NCBI RefSeq assembly: GCF_002993975.1
Contig: NZ_POSO01000001.1
Location: forward strand, 186,001-250,000
Direction of reading: 5' to 3'
DNA from: Apilactobacillus micheneri
GTDB taxonomy: Bacteria > Bacillota > Bacilli > Lactobacillales > Lactobacillaceae
DNA length: 64,000 nt
The position numbers were made by a program, and so were the translations under genes. The notes under the pieces were generated by a model. It was not told the origin of the DNA and ran no database searches. It worked only from the letters and a program-made list of their open reading frames with translations. Shown here piece by piece: positions 35,163 through 43,407 of the stretch. Each line of letters starts with the position of its first letter. The first letter of the stretch is position 1.

Positions 35163-35164
35163 GA

Positions 35165-36064
35165 TTATTCTCCTAACTTATCTAATAAGTCATTTAAGGT
35201 ATCAACACTTTCTACATTATAAGTGTCAGCTTTCAATGTCTTTTTAGCAAGTTTACTTAGCGTATTACCAGGACCAATTTCAATAAATGCATCGATATTT
35301 TTATCTTCAATAGATGCAACATCTTGCATAAAATGAGTTGGATTAATTAATTGGTTAGTTAATGTTTCTTTGATTGTATCAGTGTTAAATGGTTTAACAG
35401 TAGTATTACTAATTACGTCAAATTCTGGTTCATCAAATTCAACTGATTCTAAACGCTTAGCTAATTGATCAGAAGCTGGTTGCATTAAAGGAGTATGAGA
35501 AGCAACGGCTACCTTTAATGGAATAACACGTTTAGCTCCCTTTTCCTTTAATTCAGTCATTGCTTTTTGAACGCCTTCCTTAGTACCACCAATTACAGTT
35601 TGTTTTTTAGTATTGTAGTTAGCAGGATAAACGTCATCAATTTGGTCACAAACATCTTTAACAAAATCAGGACTAACACCTAATACAGCTGCCATAGAAC
35701 CTGGATTTTGATTTCCAGCTTCATCCATGTAATGTGAGCGATCATGTACTAGTTTTAGTCCTGATTGAAAAGATAGTGCTTTAGCAGCAACTAAAGCACT
35801 ATACTCACCTAAACTCAATCCCATCATCGCAACAGGTTTATCCAATTTGTCAGCTAAAATACGATAAATTGCTACACTCATCGTTAAAATGGAAATTTGA
35901 GTATTATTAGGATTATCAAAAATGTCTGGATCTGCTAAGTTTAAATCTAATGTTTTAGAAGCTTCGTCAATTGTTTCTTTATAAATAGAATTACTTTTAT
36001 ATAAGTCTTGTCCCATTTCTTTAAATTGACTACCTTGGCCACTAAATAAATAACAAATATTCAA
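35165..36064 (-). CDS. fabD: Malonyl-CoA:ACP transacylase
   Basis: Transfers malonyl from CoA to ACP. The 299-aa protein has FSGQGSQ near the N terminus, nucleophile Ser84 in GLSLGEYSA (Leu instead of the more usual His after the Gly, as in other lactobacilli) and the second catalytic His in VASHTPLM. It is in operon order between acpP and fabG. Confidence 0.95.
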   Translation of the reverse strand: MNICYLFSGQGSQFKEMGQDLYKSNSIYKETIDEASKTLDLNLADPDIFDNPNNTQISILTMSVAIYRILADKLDKPVAMMGLSLGEYSALVAAKALSFQSGLKLVHDRSHYMDEAGNQNPGSMAAVLGVSPDFVKDVCDQIDDVYPANYNTKKQTVIGGTKEGVQKAMTELKEKGAKRVIPLKVAVASHTPLMQPASDQLAKRLESVEFDEPEFDVISNTTVKPFNTDTIKETLTNQLINPTHFMQDVASIEDKNIDAFIEIGPGNTLSKLAKKTLKADTYNVESVDTLNDLLDKLGE

Positions 36065-36095
36065 ACTTAAACACTCCTAAATTAATATAAAAATA

Positions 36096-36341
36096 TTATT
36101 TGTCTTCAACTTGTTTTGCAACGTAATCAACTAATTGTTGAACAGTTGTAATGTCATTGTCAGTATCAATTTCGATATCATATTCATCTTCTAGAGCATC
36201 AATGATTTCGAATAAGTCTAAACTATCTAAGTCTAGTTCATCTTGGAATTTAGTTTCCATTTTAATGTCATCAGCGTTAACGTCTGATTGATCTACAACG
36301 ATTTCTTTTACTTTATCAAAAATTGCGTTCTTGTCTGCCAT
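36096..36341 (-). CDS. acpP: Acyl carrier protein
   Basis: The 81-aa acidic four-helix carrier with the phosphopantetheine site Ser40 in LDLDSLDLFE. It is encoded between fabH and fabD; the cognate phosphopantetheinyl transferase gene is the last gene of the same cluster. Confidence 0.96.
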   Translation of the reverse strand: MADKNAIFDKVKEIVVDQSDVNADDIKMETKFQDELDLDSLDLFEIIDALEDEYDIEIDTDNDITTVQQLVDYVAKQVEDK

Positions 36342-36371
36342 AATAAATACACTCCATATATAAAATAATTT

Positions 36372-37343
36372 TTAGTATCTTAAAATAATTGTTCCAGTGG
36401 TTAATCCACCACCAAAACCTGATAGGACAATAATATCCCCTTTAGCTATTAAACCATTTTCCATCATTTCTGACAACAATATTGGTTCACTAGCAGCCGC
36501 TGTGTTCCCATAATGATCAATGTTAATTGGAAACTTTTGGTCGTCGACTTTCATTTTACGAGCAACGTTCTTTACTATTCGAGCATTAGCTTGGTGCAAA
36601 ATGAAGTATTTAACATCATTCGCATCAAGATCTGCTTCACTCAGTGCTTCTTTAATTGAATTTGGAACGTTCTTAGTGGCAAAATTAAAAACTTCACGAC
36701 CATCCATATGAAAGTATTGATCAGTTTGATCATCTACTTTTCCAAAATGTTCATCACCAATCATGTGACCAGCTAATAGTGCTTTTCCTTGATCACCATA
36801 AGTTTTCAAGTTAGAAGCTAAGACTTCCCCACTACCTTGGTTTGAAACTAGCATCCCACCAGCACCATCACCGAATAACACAGCAGTTGTTCGATCATGC
36901 CAATTAATTAACTTACTTAATTGTTCACCACCAATAACAATTCCTAATGCATTAGGTTTGCTATTTAATAGCGATTGCATGGTATAAGATCCATAAACAA
37001 AACCAGAGCATGCAGCATTAATATCAAAAGCAATTGCATTATTTGCGCCAATAATACCTTGCACAGCAGCTGCAGTGGCTGGAGTTTGATAATCAGAAGA
37101 CATCGTTCCAACGATGATAAAATCAATTTGTGAAGCATCAACATTGGATTTATCTAATAATTTAGATGCAACCTCAGCACATAAAGAAGTAGTAGTTTCA
37201 CTAACAGCTACTCGACGTTCTTTGATTCCAGTTCTTCTGCTGATCCATTCATCAGAAGTGTCCATAATCTTAGCCAAGTCATCATTAGTAACTATCTTTT
37301 CAGGAACAGCTTTGGCAGTTGCTTTAATTGAAAAACTGCTCAT
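36372..37343 (-). CDS. fabH: 3-oxoacyl-[ACP] synthase III
   Basis: Starts each chain by condensing acetyl-CoA with malonyl-ACP. The 323-aa thiolase-fold protein has catalytic Cys in NAACSGFVYG, His in LHQANARI and Asn in YGNTAAAS. Start 37343 has GAGGAG just upstream; a longer TTG-started frame (37367) would include it. It is the first gene of the cluster visible; the MarR-type repressor gene fabT, normally just upstream in lactobacilli, is absent. Confidence 0.95.
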   Translation of the reverse strand: MSSFSIKATAKAVPEKIVTNDDLAKIMDTSDEWISRRTGIKERRVAVSETTTSLCAEVASKLLDKSNVDASQIDFIIVGTMSSDYQTPATAAAVQGIIGANNAIAFDINAACSGFVYGSYTMQSLLNSKPNALGIVIGGEQLSKLINWHDRTTAVLFGDGAGGMLVSNQGSGEVLASNLKTYGDQGKALLAGHMIGDEHFGKVDDQTDQYFHMDGREVFNFATKNVPNSIKEALSEADLDANDVKYFILHQANARIVKNVARKMKVDDQKFPINIDHYGNTAAASEPILLSEMMENGLIAKGDIIVLSGFGGGLTTGTIILRY

Positions 37344-37413
37344 GATATCTCCTCTAAACAAAATCAATATTTAATAATTTATTTTTAATATCACTCACTA
37401 AGTTTTAAATAAT

Positions 37414-37429
37414 TTGAAACTTTTTTCAA
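37414..37429 (-). promoter_or_regulatory. Palindrome in the fabH upstream region
   Basis: TTGAAA and TTTCAA arms separated by four bases (37414-37419 with 37424-37429). It lies about 70 bases before fabH and could be a regulator site (TTGA/TCAA half-sites recall FabT boxes, but spacing differs). Confidence 0.3.
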
Positions 37430-37459
37430 CTGATATTTATCGTAGATTGTTAATTAAAA

Positions 37460-37496
37460 ATAAAAAATCATTTGTATCCTTGATACAACAATGATT
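37460..37496 (-). terminator. Terminator of the GRP sugar transporter gene
   Basis: An interrupted stem (AATCATTGTTGTATC pairing with GATACAAATGATT, two-base bulge) followed by U residues on the minus strand, between the transporter and fabH. Confidence 0.7.
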
Positions 37497-37569
37497 ATAT
37501 CATATAGATTTCCTAATTTTTAATAAGTTACTATTTTTTTAATTTGTAACGTAATTTTTTGTACCAAAC

Positions 37570-38439
37570 TTAGATTGTTTGAATCAAAATTCCACCTAAA
37601 ATAATTATTAAAAGTCCTAATAGAGTAAAAAATATTTTTCTCTTACCTTTAACCTCATGGAATAATATCATGCCACCTAATGTAGCAACTACAACATCCA
37701 TCTGAGTTAAAGTAAATCCAGTTGCTACTCCATTTAGTTTGATGGAAACCAAATAAGCAAAGGCTGCAATACCAAAAATTAATCCTAATATCATATTTTC
37801 AAAACTAAATTTACTAAATAATGGTTTTTGTACTCGATACTCCGTAATAAAAAAAGAAAAGATAATGGCTGCAATCACCATTCCAATTGCTTGTGGAAAA
37901 ATAGCATCTGAACCACTAACATTAGCTAAACGTGGAAAAGCAGAGTATCCAATATAACCAAAAGTACCTATAAATAATATCCAAAAACCATATTTATAAC
38001 GATGATTAGATCCAGGTGCATCCTGTTTACCATTTTTGGTGATTAAAATGATTCCAATAATAATTACTAATAATGCAAAAAAACCTTTATATTTATCCAT
38101 TGCAGTAGGCCATTCTTGAAAGAAAATGACCGCAGTAATTGGATTCCCAATTAATTGCATTGCCGTGGATAAAGGTGTTCCCAATGCAATTCCCATCGAT
38201 TTAAATGCTTGATACTGCGTCATTTGACCAAAAGTCCAGCACATCCCAGAAATCAGACATAATATAAATGGTCGCATCGCAATTTCTGGACGATAAATTA
38301 AGTAAACAACTAACGAAACAATAAAAGCACCATAAACAGTTCCACATAATTGGTGGATAGTAGAGCCTCTGGCTTTTAGTAAAATAATTGGCTGAATTCC
38401 CCATAATAAAGCTGGAATTAGCCCAATTAAAATATTCAC
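37570..38439 (-). CDS. GRP-family sugar uptake protein (GlcU/RbsU-like)
   Basis: A 289-aa protein with ten membrane helices of the drug/metabolite superfamily. The start LIPALLWGIQPIILL, the FGQMTQYQAFKSMGIALGTPLST segment and FTLTQMDVVVATLGGMILFHEVKG are typical of glucose/ribose uptake proteins (GlcU, RbsU), which use the proton gradient. GTG 38439 is chosen because GGAG lies nine bases upstream; the TTG-started frame (38454) contains that site. Sugar not determined. Confidence 0.85.
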   Translation of the reverse strand: MNILIGLIPALLWGIQPIILLKARGSTIHQLCGTVYGAFIVSLVVYLIYRPEIAMRPFILCLISGMCWTFGQMTQYQAFKSMGIALGTPLSTAMQLIGNPITAVIFFQEWPTAMDKYKGFFALLVIIIGIILITKNGKQDAPGSNHRYKYGFWILFIGTFGYIGYSAFPRLANVSGSDAIFPQAIGMVIAAIIFSFFITEYRVQKPLFSKFSFENMILGLIFGIAAFAYLVSIKLNGVATGFTLTQMDVVVATLGGMILFHEVKGKRKIFFTLLGLLIIILGGILIQTI

Positions 38440-38487
38440 TCTTAAACACTCCAATATTATTTAATATAGTAGTTCTACTTTATCACA

Positions 38488-38524
38488 CAAAAATAGCCCA
38501 TAGTTATTAACCATGGGCTATTTT
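38488..38524 (-). terminator. Terminator of the nitroreductase gene
   Basis: AAATAGCCCATGG-type stem with near-perfect complement around an AATAA loop, A run at the minus-strand 3' side giving U residues. Confidence 0.8.
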
Positions 38525-38532
38525 AAAATGAA

Positions 38533-39189
38533 TTACTTAATTACTTTATAGATTTCATCCATTGGTTGACGTTTCTTTGGTGTAATGTCTTGATCACGGT
38601 AACCAAATCCGGCCATTACTGAAACGCCCCATTCGTTTAAGTCAATTGCATTATATTTATTTAATATATTTTCAACTTGTTCACGATTGAAGCCTTCAAT
38701 TGGGCAACTATCAATATCTAAAGTAGCAGCCGCATCCATCATATTAGCTAATGGAATGTAAGTTTGTCTTGCAGACCATTCAAACAAAGTACGTTCATCA
38801 TTTAATTTAAAGTCATTATCTTGAAAATCTTGTAACTTAGCAACGAAAGCTGAGTTAGGGTCAAACGAATGATTTTGCACATCTTCACTGATATGTTGAA
38901 CGTATTTAGATGTTGGAGTAACGTTCTTCTTTGCTAAAATAATAACAAATTTATCAGCACCATCTAAACTATTTTGTGCTCCCCAAGCATGATCATAAAG
39001 CTCTTTTTTTAGATCATCATTTTCAATAAGTAAAAATTTCCATGGAGCAAAACCCATTGAACTTGGTGATAAACGAGCTACTTCCATAATTGTTTGCCAA
39101 TCTTTATCTGATATTTTCTTATCAGGATTGAATTTCTTTGTTGCATATCTTCTATTGGCAACCTTGATTAATTCTTCATTCTTATCCAT
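38533..39189 (-). CDS. Nitroreductase family protein (NfsB/YdgI-like)
   Basis: An FMN-dependent NAD(P)H oxidoreductase of 218 aa. The FMN contacts are the early Arg cluster ANRRYATKKFNP, LSPSSMGFAPWKF and the ending GFGYRDQD, all in family order. The C terminus KKRQPMDEIYKVIK is typical. GGTG ribosome site before ATG 39189. It is divergent from the phosphoglucomutase gene. Likely reduces quinones or nitro compounds. Confidence 0.9.
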   Translation of the reverse strand: MDKNEELIKVANRRYATKKFNPDKKISDKDWQTIMEVARLSPSSMGFAPWKFLLIENDDLKKELYDHAWGAQNSLDGADKFVIILAKKNVTPTSKYVQHISEDVQNHSFDPNSAFVAKLQDFQDNDFKLNDERTLFEWSARQTYIPLANMMDAAATLDIDSCPIEGFNREQVENILNKYNAIDLNEWGVSVMAGFGYRDQDITPKKRQPMDEIYKVIK

Positions 39190-39345
39190 GAATTGAATTC
39201 ACCTTTCCTTTAATTACTAATTGTAAGTAGAATACCATCTAAAAAATGATATCGCAAAGAATGTGACTTAATTAAATTGACTAAAATAAAGCCATTAACT
39301 ATACTAATTTTAGTAACATAATTCAGTTTATTGGAGACATTTGAT

Positions 39346-41082
39346 ATGAATTACAAAGAAGATTATCAAAATTGGCTTGCTCAAAAGGAGCTTGCTGAAT
39401 CAGTTAAATTAGATTTACAAAAAATGAAAAATAATGATGAGGCAATTGAAGATGCTTTTGGTACTCAAATGTCATTTGGAACTGCCGGCATGCGTGGCTT
39501 AATGGGTGCTGGTATGAATAGAATGAATATTTATACCGTTAGACAAGCAACTGAAGGACTTGCTTCATATATGGATACCCTGGATGATAAGCAAAAACAG
39601 CGTGGTGTTGCCATTAGTTTTGACTCTAGATATCATTCAAAAGAATTTGCTTATGAAACTGCTCGTGTACTAGGTGCTCACGGAATTAAATCTTTCGTTT
39701 TTGATGATATTCGTCCTACTCCAGAACTTTCTTTTACAATTCGTCATTTAAATACTTTTGCTGGGGTAATGATTACCGCCAGCCATAATCCTATGCAATA
39801 TAATGGTTACAAAATTTATGGTGAAGATGGTGGACAAATGCCACCAAAAGCTTCTGACATGATTACTACTTACGCTAGAAAAGCTTCCGATGTATTTACT
39901 ATTAAAGTAGCAAATATTCGTGATTTAAGAAAACGACAATTACTTAATGTTATCGGTGAAAATGTTGATGAAGCATACTTAAATAATGCACATCAAGTTA
40001 ATGTTAATCATGAATTAATCAAAGAAGTCGGTAAAGATTTAAAGTTTGTTTACACCCCACTTCATGGGACTGGAAAAGTATTATGTCGTCGTGCCTTAGA
40101 AAATGCTGGATTTAAAAATTATTCAATTGTACCAGAACAAACTATTTCTGATCCTGAATTTCCAACCGTTGATTTTCCTAATCCTGAATTCCCAGAAGCC
40201 TTTAATTTATCAATTAAATTAGGAAAAAAAGTTGGTGCAGATGTTTTAATTGCAACTGATCCTGATGCCGATCGTTTAGGTGCTGCAGTTAGACAACCAG
40301 ATAATTCATATAAATTAATGACTGGTAATCAAATCGCATCCGTTCTATTAGATTACATTTTAAAAGCTAAAAAAGATAATCATGAATTACCAACAGACGG
40401 TATTGTTGTTAAATCAATTGTTTCTACTGAGTTAGCAACTAAGATTGCCAATAATTATAATATTGAAATGAAAAATGTATTAACTGGTTTTAAATACATT
40501 GCTGAACAAATTCATAATTTCGAACAAAATCATGATCATACTTTCCTATTTGGTTTTGAAGAAAGTTTTGGCTATTTAATTAAACCATTTGTTCGTGACA
40601 AAGATGCTATTCAATCAACAATGTTGTTAGCTGAAGTTGCTGCTTATTACAAGCAACAAGGTAAAACTTTGTATGATGGTCTTCAATCAATGTACGAAAA
40701 GTACGGATACTTTGAAGAAAAAACAATTTCTAAAATGTTTGAAGGCATTGATGGAAAAGATAAGATGGCTAAGATTATGGATGAATTAAGATCTAATCCA
40801 ATGGATTCCTTTAATGATAGTAAAGTAGTCGCACTAGAAGACTTCGCAACTGCTACTCAAACCAATCAAGATGGGTCAACTAAACAAATTAATTTACCAA
40901 AATCAAATGTCTTAAAATATTGGCTGGAAGATGGAACTTGGATTGCTATTCGTCCTTCAGGAACTGAGCCTAAAGTTAAGTTCTATATTGGAACTGAAGA
41001 TCAAACTCAAGCAAAAGCTAACCAACGACTAGCTTCATATATTAATGCCGTTAACCAGTTAATTGAAAAATTAACTAAATAA
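39346..41082 (+). CDS. pgcA: Phosphoglucomutase (alpha-D-phosphohexomutase)
   Basis: Interconverts glucose-1-phosphate and glucose-6-phosphate, feeding UDP-glucose synthesis (and so GalE). The 578-aa four-domain protein has the phosphoserine loop TASHNPMQYNG, metal loop DPDADR, sugar loop GFEESFGY and phosphate loop RPSGTEPK. Start ATG 39346 has GGAG nine bases upstream. The length fits the Gram-positive phospho-sugar mutase group. Confidence 0.94.
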   Translation: MNYKEDYQNWLAQKELAESVKLDLQKMKNNDEAIEDAFGTQMSFGTAGMRGLMGAGMNRMNIYTVRQATEGLASYMDTLDDKQKQRGVAISFDSRYHSKEFAYETARVLGAHGIKSFVFDDIRPTPELSFTIRHLNTFAGVMITASHNPMQYNGYKIYGEDGGQMPPKASDMITTYARKASDVFTIKVANIRDLRKRQLLNVIGENVDEAYLNNAHQVNVNHELIKEVGKDLKFVYTPLHGTGKVLCRRALENAGFKNYSIVPEQTISDPEFPTVDFPNPEFPEAFNLSIKLGKKVGADVLIATDPDADRLGAAVRQPDNSYKLMTGNQIASVLLDYILKAKKDNHELPTDGIVVKSIVSTELATKIANNYNIEMKNVLTGFKYIAEQIHNFEQNHDHTFLFGFEESFGYLIKPFVRDKDAIQSTMLLAEVAAYYKQQGKTLYDGLQSMYEKYGYFEEKTISKMFEGIDGKDKMAKIMDELRSNPMDSFNDSKVVALEDFATATQTNQDGSTKQINLPKSNVLKYWLEDGTWIAIRPSGTEPKVKFYIGTEDQTQAKANQRLASYINAVNQLIEKLTK

Positions 41083-41089
41083 ATTATAT

Positions 41090-41128
41090 AGAGTAGTCAA
41101 AAATTCATTTTTTCGACTACTCTTTTAT
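41090..41128 (+). terminator. Terminator of the phosphoglucomutase gene
   Basis: AGAGTAGTC (41090-41098) pairs with GACTACTCT (41115-41123), extended by A/T pairing inside; T-rich tail. Confidence 0.75.
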
Positions 41129-41163
41129 TTGTTAATAAATATGTAAATGAGAGGTCTTATCTT

Positions 41164-41958
41164 ATGTCCAAACAAACTTTATCTGTTGAAATAGCCCCTG
41201 ATTTGTTACAAATAAAATCAATGAGATATTACTTAAATAAGTGGCAACCAGACTTTGTATCAATCAGTAATTTAAGTCGTTTTTCATTTGATAATATTAA
41301 GCAATGTGCAAGTTATATTCAAAAAGCATTAAATATCCCTGTTGTAATACATCTTACCGGAATTAGTCATAATAAACGTGAAATTGATGAATCATTAAAA
41401 ATACTGCGTCAAAATAACATTTCCAATTTACTATTATTACGTGGAGATAAACATGGTCATATCAAAAATGATTTTCCTTATGCAAGTGAATTAGTTAAGT
41501 ATGTAAAAAGTAAAAATGATAAATTTAAAATTATGGGGGCATGTTACCCTGAAGTACATCCAGAAGCCCAATCTTTGGTTGAAGACATTCAGCACCTAAA
41601 AACAAAAGTTAATGCTGGATGCACTCAACTAATTAGCCAAATGTTTTTCGATAATCAAAAATATTATCAATTTATAAAAGAAACTAATAAACAAAATATC
41701 AAGGTCCCCATATTGGCTGGCATAATGCCAATTACTGAAATGCAAACTGTGAATTGGCTTAAAAAAATTAAAATGGATATACCACAATTTATTCAAAATA
41801 ATAATGACCTAAAACAAGCCGGAATTAAGTTTACAATTGAACAAATCAATGATTTATATAAAAATAATGTTGATGGAATCCATTTGTATACCATGAACAA
41901 CTGGTCAGCTACAGATGAAATTATTAAAAATATTAAAAGAAGTGAATTAAATGAGTGA
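41164..41958 (+). CDS. metF: Methylenetetrahydrofolate reductase-like protein
   Basis: A 264-aa TIM-barrel flavoprotein family member that would reduce methylene-THF to methyl-THF for methionine synthesis. Motifs: catalytic-type Glu in SVEIAP, LLLLRGD near residue 92, ACYPEVHPEA near 127 and ISQMFFDNQKYYQF. Sequence is divergent and about 10% shorter than typical MetF. It overlaps the next gene by eight bases (ATG inside the end of the frame), so the pair is coupled, an unusual partnership. Symbol is given with some reserve. Confidence 0.75.
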   Translation: MSKQTLSVEIAPDLLQIKSMRYYLNKWQPDFVSISNLSRFSFDNIKQCASYIQKALNIPVVIHLTGISHNKREIDESLKILRQNNISNLLLLRGDKHGHIKNDFPYASELVKYVKSKNDKFKIMGACYPEVHPEAQSLVEDIQHLKTKVNAGCTQLISQMFFDNQKYYQFIKETNKQNIKVPILAGIMPITEMQTVNWLKKIKMDIPQFIQNNNDLKQAGIKFTIEQINDLYKNNVDGIHLYTMNNWSATDEIIKNIKRSELNE

Positions 41959-43171
41959 AATAAACGCAGCTAATGAAAAACTATCTCCTGAACATCAACT
42001 AACAAAAGAACAATCTAAACTAATAAACAAAATAGAAACATTCACTAAGCATCATATTAATGATCAAAAGCATGCTGTTTTTACAATCTATGGGGATGCT
42101 GGAACTGGTAAATCTGTTATTTTAAGTAAATTATTTTATGACATTCAACAAATGAGTAAAGATAAAGATAGTAAGCTATATCATACTGATAACCATTTCC
42201 TAGTTAATCATCCCGAGATATTAAAAGTATATAAAAACATGGCTGGTGATGAAAAAAACGTATTAAAAAAGAACTTTAATCGCCCTACTTCATTTATTAA
42301 TAAACTAGATAAAGAACAAAAATCAGTTGATATTACAGTCATTGATGAAGCTCATTTATTGCTGTCTAGAGGCGATCATTATAATAATTTTTATCAAGAA
42401 AACCAATTAAACGAAGTTATTAAACGTTCAAAGGTAACAATTCTAGTATTCGATCATCGCCAAGTATTAAGAACTAAATCATTTTGGAACTTAGATCGAT
42501 TACATAAAATTATTGATCCATATACAAATGGTGAATATCATTTAACCCATCAATTTAGAATGACCGCCAGTGATGAGTTAGTCCATTGGATTAATCATTT
42601 TACTGATGGTAAATTAGAAGATATTCCAGAAAATGCTGATGATCAATATGATTTTAGAATCTTCGATAATGCTGAAAAAATGCGTAAAGAAATTGTTAAG
42701 CGGAATAATCAAGTTGGATTATCTAGAATTGTTTCGACATCCGGCTATCCTTCTACGCTTGATGGTGGCAAACACTATGTTATTGAATCAGATTTTAAAA
42801 TGCCTTGGGATCAATATAATTATACACAAACGCCATGGGCAGAAATTCCAGAAACCATCAATGAAGTAGGATCAATGTTCACTTGTCAGGGATTTGATTT
42901 AAATTATGTCGGCGTAATTTTAGGCCCACCTATTTATTTAGATGAAAATAATGTTAAAGTTGATCTTAATAATTTTACGGATGTTGAATCTTTAAAGAAA
43001 CGTAAAGACATAAATGATCCAAATGAATTTAATAAGATTAAAGCACAATTAGTCCTTAATTCGGTAAATGTTTTAATGAAACGTGGTGTTAAAGGACTTT
43101 ACATTTTTGCACATGATGATAATTTAAGAAATGCCCTAATGGAACTTTACAACAAAATAAAAAGAGCATAA
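41951..43171 (+). CDS. DUF2075/COG3410-type P-loop helicase-like protein
   Basis: A 406-aa predicted ATPase: Walker A GDAGTGKS at 48-55, Walker B VIDEAHLL near 129, and helicase-like later motifs HQFRM, FTCQGFDLNYVGVILG and KRGVKGLYIFAHD. DUF2075 proteins resemble the Schlafen-type helicase fold and are found near restriction or phage-defence genes; here the neighbour is metF. The stop overlaps the downstream small-gene terminator. Role unknown; RNA or DNA remodelling is the best guess. Confidence 0.85.
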   Translation: MSEINAANEKLSPEHQLTKEQSKLINKIETFTKHHINDQKHAVFTIYGDAGTGKSVILSKLFYDIQQMSKDKDSKLYHTDNHFLVNHPEILKVYKNMAGDEKNVLKKNFNRPTSFINKLDKEQKSVDITVIDEAHLLLSRGDHYNNFYQENQLNEVIKRSKVTILVFDHRQVLRTKSFWNLDRLHKIIDPYTNGEYHLTHQFRMTASDELVHWINHFTDGKLEDIPENADDQYDFRIFDNAEKMRKEIVKRNNQVGLSRIVSTSGYPSTLDGGKHYVIESDFKMPWDQYNYTQTPWAEIPETINEVGSMFTCQGFDLNYVGVILGPPIYLDENNVKVDLNNFTDVESLKKRKDINDPNEFNKIKAQLVLNSVNVLMKRGVKGLYIFAHDDNLRNALMELYNKIKRA

Positions 43172-43183
43172 GTCATATGCTCT
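43159..43183 (-). terminator. Terminator of the 55-aa membrane protein gene
   Basis: AGAGCATA/TATGCTCT stem (43163-43170 with 43176-43183) with a U-rich minus-strand tail; it lies across the end of the helicase frame. Confidence 0.7.
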
Positions 43184-43351
43184 CTAAATTCTATTTACAT
43201 GTAGTGCAACCATCGATAATAATGCAATCAACATGATTGCTAACATAACTAAAATATAAGTTTTTCTAGTCATCTTATCTCTAAATTTCTTTAATACAAA
43301 CATGGTTACTATTAAAACTAGTAAAATAATAATGGTAATTATTTCAGGCAT
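43184..43351 (-). CDS. Small two-helix membrane protein, 55 aa
   Basis: A short frame with AAGGAG eight bases before its ATG (43351) and a terminator after its stop (43184-43186). The product reads MPEIITIIILLVLIVTMFV, then a basic loop (KKFRDKMTRK) and a second hydrophobic stretch, ending in HVNRI. Two predicted membrane segments with a positive cytoplasmic loop; resembles small membrane-stress or transporter-associated proteins. Family not recognised. It is convergent with the helicase-like gene and divergent from pectate lyase. Confidence 0.7.
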   Translation of the reverse strand: MPEIITIIILLVLIVTMFVLKKFRDKMTRKTYILVMLAIMLIALLSMVALHVNRI

Positions 43352-43407
43352 ATAAAACACTCCTTGCTTAAAATAATACCATAATACTTAGAAGGGATAT
43401 ATTAAAT

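Noticed and set aside
37472-37488. TTGTATC-N3-GATACAA palindrome as a fatty-acid repressor operator
   Set aside because: It is the upper part of a longer hairpin followed by U residues after the GRP transporter gene, so a terminator explains it.
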